Origin: Thermococcus pacificus
GTDB lineage: Archaea; Methanobacteriota_B; Thermococci; Thermococcales; Thermococcaceae
Length of the DNA stretch: 64,000 bases
Direction of reading: 5' to 3'
Assembly: GCF_002214485.1 (NCBI RefSeq)
Contig: NZ_CP015102.1
Coordinates: 186,001 to 250,000 of the forward strand
Made by a program: the position numbers and the translations under genes. Below the pieces are notes generated by a model. That model did not search any database, was not told where the DNA came from, and was given only the letters and a program-made list of their open reading frames with translations. Shown here one piece after another: positions 60,447 through 64,000 of this stretch (position 1 is its first letter; each line of letters begins with the position of its first letter).

Positions 60447-61709
60447 TCAGAGATACCATTCCGAGAAACTTCCGAGACCGAGCCTCTCAAGGGTTCTCAT
60501 CACTCCGAGGGCTATGCCATCAACCTCTATGCCGCCGGGGAGCTTGTAGGCGTCGCCGACGATGTAAACATCCTGAATCGGGAAGTCTTCCACAGTTTGC
60601 CCACTGGCGACCCTGTTGACCGGGTTCCCGTCGAGGTAGGTCTGGATTAGAAGGATTTCGCCTTCCTCGTCGAGGTTCGGGAAGATTCTGTAGATGTCCT
60701 CGATTCCCTTCCTCTGCTCGGCCTTGACATTCTTCGACTGGAGAGCGTGGTGGAGCATTATTAGAGTGTAGCCCTCCGGGACAAGCTCCGGGGAAATACT
60801 GGACGGCTCGTTGTAGCCGTTTATCCTCTCCGTGTCGAGGGTGAAGACGACTGTGTTGCCTACCCTTGGTTCACCCTTCAGGGCGACGTTGTACTTTATG
60901 CCCTCGCTCGGCCTAAGCGAGTCGACGCGCTTTAGATACTCGCGGTCGAAGTTGTCTCTGCCCATGAGTTCAACGGTCTCCTTTATTCCAACGTTGGAAA
61001 TCAGAATATCGTAGGTGAATTCCTCGTTGTCGGCCGTGAAAACCTTCTTTTCCTCCGGGTCAATCTCGACGGCCTTCTTCCTTGTGAGGATTCTTCCACC
61101 GTTTTTCTCGGTGAGCCTCGCCAGCTCGTCCGTTACAGCGTTACATCCGCCCTTAACGAGACCAGGCCCACCCCACTTCAGGGCCGCTTTTATCTCCCTC
61201 GCAAGTTCTCCAGCGGGAACGTCAAGGACGCTGTCGGCCCAGCCGAGGAAGCTTTTGATGAAGAGGTCAACGAACTCGTTGTCACCAATTTTCTCCCGTA
61301 TCCACTCCCGCCCGCTCATCTCGGCCTCTTCGCCGGTTGGAAGTTTGTTTCTCTTGACGTCCGCGAGGAGCTTCATAGCCCTGGCCCTCTCGCGCCAGCT
61401 TAGATACTTCCAGCCGTCGCGGTAGTGGAAGGTCTTACCTTTGTAGAATATCCTGCCCTTTGGGTCAGAGTTCACTATCGTGACGTTCGCGCCGAGTAGC
61501 TTGAGGAGATGAGCAAGCGGTCCGTCCTCACCATGGGGGAGCATGTGGAAAGCACCGGTGGAGAGACCAAAGCCCCTGTATTCCAGATTAGTGAAGCGGC
61601 CGCCGATGTAGGGGGCTTTTTCGAGGACAGTAACTTCGTAGCCGTTCTTGGCGAGGAAGGAGGAAGTCAAAAGTCCACCTATCCCAGAGCCTATCACCAC
61701 TGCCCTCAT
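60447..61709 (-). CDS. FAD-dependent NAD(P)-binding oxidoreductase (phytoene dehydrogenase-like)
   Basis: 420 aa. N-terminal [32 protein letters not shown] is the FAD dinucleotide site of the amine-oxidase/phytoene desaturase group; [12 protein letters not shown] and the end [23 protein letters not shown] are the matching C-terminal FAD contacts. Could desaturate or reduce an isoprenoid; the exact substrate is unknown. It is distinct from geranylgeranyl reductase in its C-terminal block. GGTGGTATA precedes the ATG. Ends 137 bases before the carbamate kinase start on the same strand. Confidence 0.86.
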   Translation of the reverse strand: MRAVVIGSGIGGLLTSSFLAKNGYEVTVLEKAPYIGGRFTNLEYRGFGLSTGAFHMLPHGEDGPLAHLLKLLGANVTIVNSDPKGRIFYKGKTFHYRDGWKYLSWRERARAMKLLADVKRNKLPTGEEAEMSGREWIREKIGDNEFVDLFIKSFLGWADSVLDVPAGELAREIKAALKWGGPGLVKGGCNAVTDELARLTEKNGGRILTRKKAVEIDPEEKKVFTADNEEFTYDILISNVGIKETVELMGRDNFDREYLKRVDSLRPSEGIKYNVALKGEPRVGNTVVFTLDTERINGYNEPSSISPELVPEGYTLIMLHHALQSKNVKAEQRKGIEDIYRIFPNLDEEGEILLIQTYLDGNPVNRVASGQTVEDFPIQDVYIVGDAYKLPGGIEVDGIALGVMRTLERLGLGSFSEWYL

Positions 61710-61769
61710 TATACCACCTAAAAAGCCGAAGAAGAGAGAATATAAAAGGGTATCGAGGGGCAGAATTGT

Positions 61770-63728
61770 TCAGAGCCTCCACTCAACACCCAGGGCCTCG
61801 CTGTAGGCGTCAAGGATCCTCTTCAGATACTCCTTGGCGGTGCCGACTTTGTCTATCTTGAACTTCTCGGCCCAGCGCTCGTTCCCGAACTCCTCGCTTC
61901 CCCTGGCGACGAGGTCTATGACCCTCATTGAGTCCCAGAAGACCGGGGTGTAGCCTGCCTTCCTCGCGAACTCGATAAGGCGCTTAATCTGCTTCCTCGC
62001 GTGCTCCTCCATGTCGACGTTCTCACCGTAGGCGTCCATGAAGAGTGCCTTGAGGACGGGCTTCATCCAGCCCCTGTGGAAGCGGCACCAGCCGACGTTG
62101 TCGTACCAGAACTCCCAGAGGGCGCTCGCTATTATCTTCTGGGCAAGCTCCTCGGGCTCAAGGAAGACGCCGAACTGGTAGAACGTCCAGTATCTTCCCT
62201 GCACCGGAAGCGGGATGTAGTTTCCGATGGCCCAGTACATCGTTGGTGTCATCTCGCCATCCTCGCCGAGCGGTGTGAAGACGGCGTAGTCCTTGAAGCT
62301 TTCTCCGTACTTGAGCCTGTCCTTAAAGCGCTCGTCGAGAATTACACTGGCTTTCCTCTTGCCGAGGCCGATTATCTTGGCTATCTCGTTCTCGGCAAAG
62401 GCAACGCGGTGGGCCAGCTCAGCAACGAGCTTCGCGTTCTTCTCGCTCGCCTCAACGGGTCTCTCAAGTAAGGCATCCTTCGTGAAGTCAGGTTTGTCGC
62501 TTAGGCCGACTTCCTCGGGCTTAAGCAGTCCACGGTGAACCAGCTCAAGAACCCACGCAGCGGTTCCACCGAACTCTATGGCATCGAAGCCCATAGCATC
62601 AACGGCTGGAACGCTTATGTCACTCGCGCGGAGGGTTATAACGCCGCTGAGCGGGCCGTTGGCTTCCCTCGGCTCATACTCGATGTGGTGGCCGTTGGCG
62701 TACTTCTTACAGACGACGGGGCAGGGTTCACCACAGTTCGTCCAGTTCTTTGGCTCGATCGCTTCCTTGTTGAATGGCTCCCAATAGTGCTTCATTATGG
62801 CCTCGTGGATCTTTATGCGCTCCTCCTTCTCGATGTAGGGCATCTGCCAGTTGAGGATCGGAACGAAGTCGCCCTCTGCCGGGTAGTTTCCTCCAAAGGT
62901 TCCACCGGTTTTCAGCTTGGGGTTGTACTTGTACTTGACAGTCTTCTCCGCTATGACGTCGTTGTAGGGCTTCTTATGCACGCCTTCTACTATCTCCTTC
63001 GCCGTTCTGAACGATGAGATATCCTCGCCCGGGAAGGCCCTCTTCCTCGGCTTTCCGCCGAAGATTATCCCGACGACGTTGTGTGCTCTGAGAAGAACGC
63101 TTCCAGAGCCACCTCTAGCGGCCCAGTCCTCGCTCCCCTCAACGCGCTTGCCCTTCCTGAGGGTCTGGGAGAATATGGCGCCATAATTGCTGTTGAGTGC
63201 GGCAGGTCCGACGACCGCTATCCTGTACTCGAAGTCGAAGCGCTCACCGAAGGTGTCTATTAGGTACTGGGTGAGTGCGTAGACACCTTCCTCGCCCTTG
63301 TAACCCCTCCATATCTCAATGAGCCTCTCAAGTTCTATCTCGTGGAGCTCGACCTTAACGTTCTCGCCGTCGTTGTAGAGGATAACGACAACGGGCTTCT
63401 CTGCTTTACCTTCAAAGGTAACAAAGTCCACTCCAACGTTCTTGAACGCGTAAGCGGCTCCACCCATTGCTGATGGGAAGAGCGTTCCGTAGAGCGGCGA
63501 GCGGAAGAAGAACATGAGCCTGTGAGCTCCCGGCAGGATTGAACCTGAGAAGGGCCCCATGCCCATCACAACGACATTCTTGGGGTCGTATGGATCTACG
63601 CTGTGGGTCTCAAGTTTTTCGTGGAGCTCAAGGCCGTAGTCTATGACCCCGTAAACTCCATCCTTCTCGAAATTCTCACTCTCTATCTTTTTCTCGTCCA
63701 GCTTCAGGTGAAGTACCGTGAACCTCAT
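61770..63728 (-). CDS. gor: Tungsten-containing glyceraldehyde-3-phosphate:ferredoxin oxidoreductase (GAPOR)
   Basis: 652 aa, the length of Pyrococcus GAPOR. AOR-family layout: N-terminal tungstopterin domain (MGMGPFSGSILPGAHRLMFFFRSP, MGGAAYAFKNVGVDFVTFEGKAEKP), RGGSGSVLLRAHNVVGIIFGG, then cluster cysteines in NCGEPCPVVCKKY and a fourth in NVGWCRFHRGW. The start FTVLHLKLDEKKIESENFEKDGVYGVIDYG is GAPOR-like rather than AOR or FOR. It oxidises glyceraldehyde-3-phosphate to 3-phosphoglycerate with ferredoxin in the modified glycolysis. Start at ATG 63728 after GGGGTGAGATC. A near-TGM lies in its promoter. Confidence 0.9.
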   Translation of the reverse strand: MRFTVLHLKLDEKKIESENFEKDGVYGVIDYGLELHEKLETHSVDPYDPKNVVVMGMGPFSGSILPGAHRLMFFFRSPLYGTLFPSAMGGAAYAFKNVGVDFVTFEGKAEKPVVVILYNDGENVKVELHEIELERLIEIWRGYKGEEGVYALTQYLIDTFGERFDFEYRIAVVGPAALNSNYGAIFSQTLRKGKRVEGSEDWAARGGSGSVLLRAHNVVGIIFGGKPRKRAFPGEDISSFRTAKEIVEGVHKKPYNDVIAEKTVKYKYNPKLKTGGTFGGNYPAEGDFVPILNWQMPYIEKEERIKIHEAIMKHYWEPFNKEAIEPKNWTNCGEPCPVVCKKYANGHHIEYEPREANGPLSGVITLRASDISVPAVDAMGFDAIEFGGTAAWVLELVHRGLLKPEEVGLSDKPDFTKDALLERPVEASEKNAKLVAELAHRVAFAENEIAKIIGLGKRKASVILDERFKDRLKYGESFKDYAVFTPLGEDGEMTPTMYWAIGNYIPLPVQGRYWTFYQFGVFLEPEELAQKIIASALWEFWYDNVGWCRFHRGWMKPVLKALFMDAYGENVDMEEHARKQIKRLIEFARKAGYTPVFWDSMRVIDLVARGSEEFGNERWAEKFKIDKVGTAKEYLKRILDAYSEALGVEWRL

Positions 63729-63743
63729 GATCTCACCCCTTTG

Positions 63744-63784
63744 TATCACTCCAGGTGTTATATCTTTTTTGAAGAATATTTAAG
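63744..63784 (-). promoter_or_regulatory. GAPOR promoter with near-perfect TGM
   Basis: TATCAC-N5-GTGTTA (63744-63760) differs from the TGM by one base. The TATA box CTTAAATATTC (63774-63784, minus) places the transcript start near 63754, inside the motif, the arrangement associated with repression by TrmBL1/Tgr when sugar is absent. This fits GAPOR as a glycolytic gene. Confidence 0.75.
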
Positions 63785-63883
63785 GCTTCCGCCCGGGCTC
63801 CAAAAATACGGTAGGGGAATATAAAAACGTTGGTGATTAGAAGGGTACAGAGCCGGAATGAACAGAAAAGGGGAATTAAAGGG

Positions 63884-64000
63884 TCACTCCACGTCCTCAA
63901 AGCGCTCTTCAAGCCTCTTGAGGACGCCCGGAAGGGTCGTGTACTCCATGTCCTCAAGCGGTAGCCTGTGCGGCTCGAAGGGCCCGTGCCTGCGCATGTA
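63884..64000 (-). CDS. 3' end of an unidentified gene
   Basis: The last 38 codons of a minus-strand gene that begins beyond the right edge: MRRHGPFEPHRLPLEDMEYT then a Leu/Arg/Glu-rich helix ending FEDVE and TGA at 63884-63886. The codon use is host-like and the frame is open to the edge. I do not recognise the fragment. It lies 156 bases upstream of the GAPOR start and is transcribed in the same direction. Confidence 0.6.
   Translation of the reverse strand, partial: YMRRHGPFEPHRLPLEDMEYTTLPGVLKRLEERFEDVE

Overview
This window looks like chromosomal DNA of a hyperthermophilic euryarchaeon of the order Thermococcales, most likely Thermococcus. The evidence is the complete porG-vorDAB-porDAB cluster, a GAPOR-type tungsten oxidoreductase, transcription factor E, alpha-NAC, an ArcS-type archaeosine enzyme, Thermococcales glycolytic motifs (TGM), GGTGA-type ribosome binding sites, TATA-box promoters, CCA-encoding tRNA genes and very tight gene packing on a GC-rich background. 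The species cannot be fixed from the sequence alone.

Layout. 1-1178: 5' part of a phosphomannomutase/phosphoglucomutase. 1258-6778 (minus): an apparently co-transcribed set of surface and membrane proteins of unknown function (large secreted protein, calcium-loop repeat protein, frameshifted mini membrane protein, anchored protein, duplicated-domain lipoprotein, PH-like protein) behind a structured leader. 6993-10645: BtpA-like protein, a PH+SHOCT protein and an anchored GH13 amylase/CGTase under a TGM. 10688-15282: DUF257 protein and the TldE/TldD pair with a ferritin-like gene and a lipoprotein between them. 15365-18434: HTH regulator with a small membrane protein, then a usp-permease-usp operon. 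18596-21687: exported Lon-type serine protease and an M20 peptidase. 21912-24772: tRNA-Ala(CGC), malic enzyme and two-subunit fumarase. 24995-27500: serA, DUF47 phosphate regulator, panE. 27547-29793: tRNA methyltransferase, ogt, TPR membrane protein.

29795-32149 is an accessory patch: a VapC-like fragment, a transposase-like fragment and an AT-richer TctA-type transporter pair. 32150-35406 returns to core genes (NAC, CMD-family protein, HflX, phosphate permease). 35630-41270 is the seven-gene 2-oxoacid:ferredoxin oxidoreductase operon, followed by the Mrp/NBP35 ATPase. 43751-45503 carries DUF2110 and TFE. 45668-48244 is an ABC-2 exporter. 48231-54151 holds a PfkB kinase, an ACT-domain regulator, acylphosphatase, CutA, DUF99, a C/D box guide RNA candidate, a two-domain Usp, GcvT and an EamA transporter. 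A tRNA-Gly(CCC) at 54197 is followed by a hairpin-rich, gene-poor segment (54275-54928). 54929-64000 contains a methyltransferase, an Sfm1-like SPOUT enzyme, DUF2103, ArcS with a coiled-coil protein, carbamate kinase, an FAD oxidoreductase, GAPOR and the 3' end of one more gene.

The metabolic genes fit a peptide- and sugar-fermenting anaerobe: POR/VOR and GAPOR reduce ferredoxin, malic enzyme and fumarase link C4 and C3 acids, and the amylase feeds glycolysis. Both sugar genes (amylase, GAPOR) carry TGM-type sites over their predicted transcription starts. The least explained parts are the surface-protein operon and its leader, the hairpin island after tRNA-Gly, and several promoter-proximal palindromes that may be operators.
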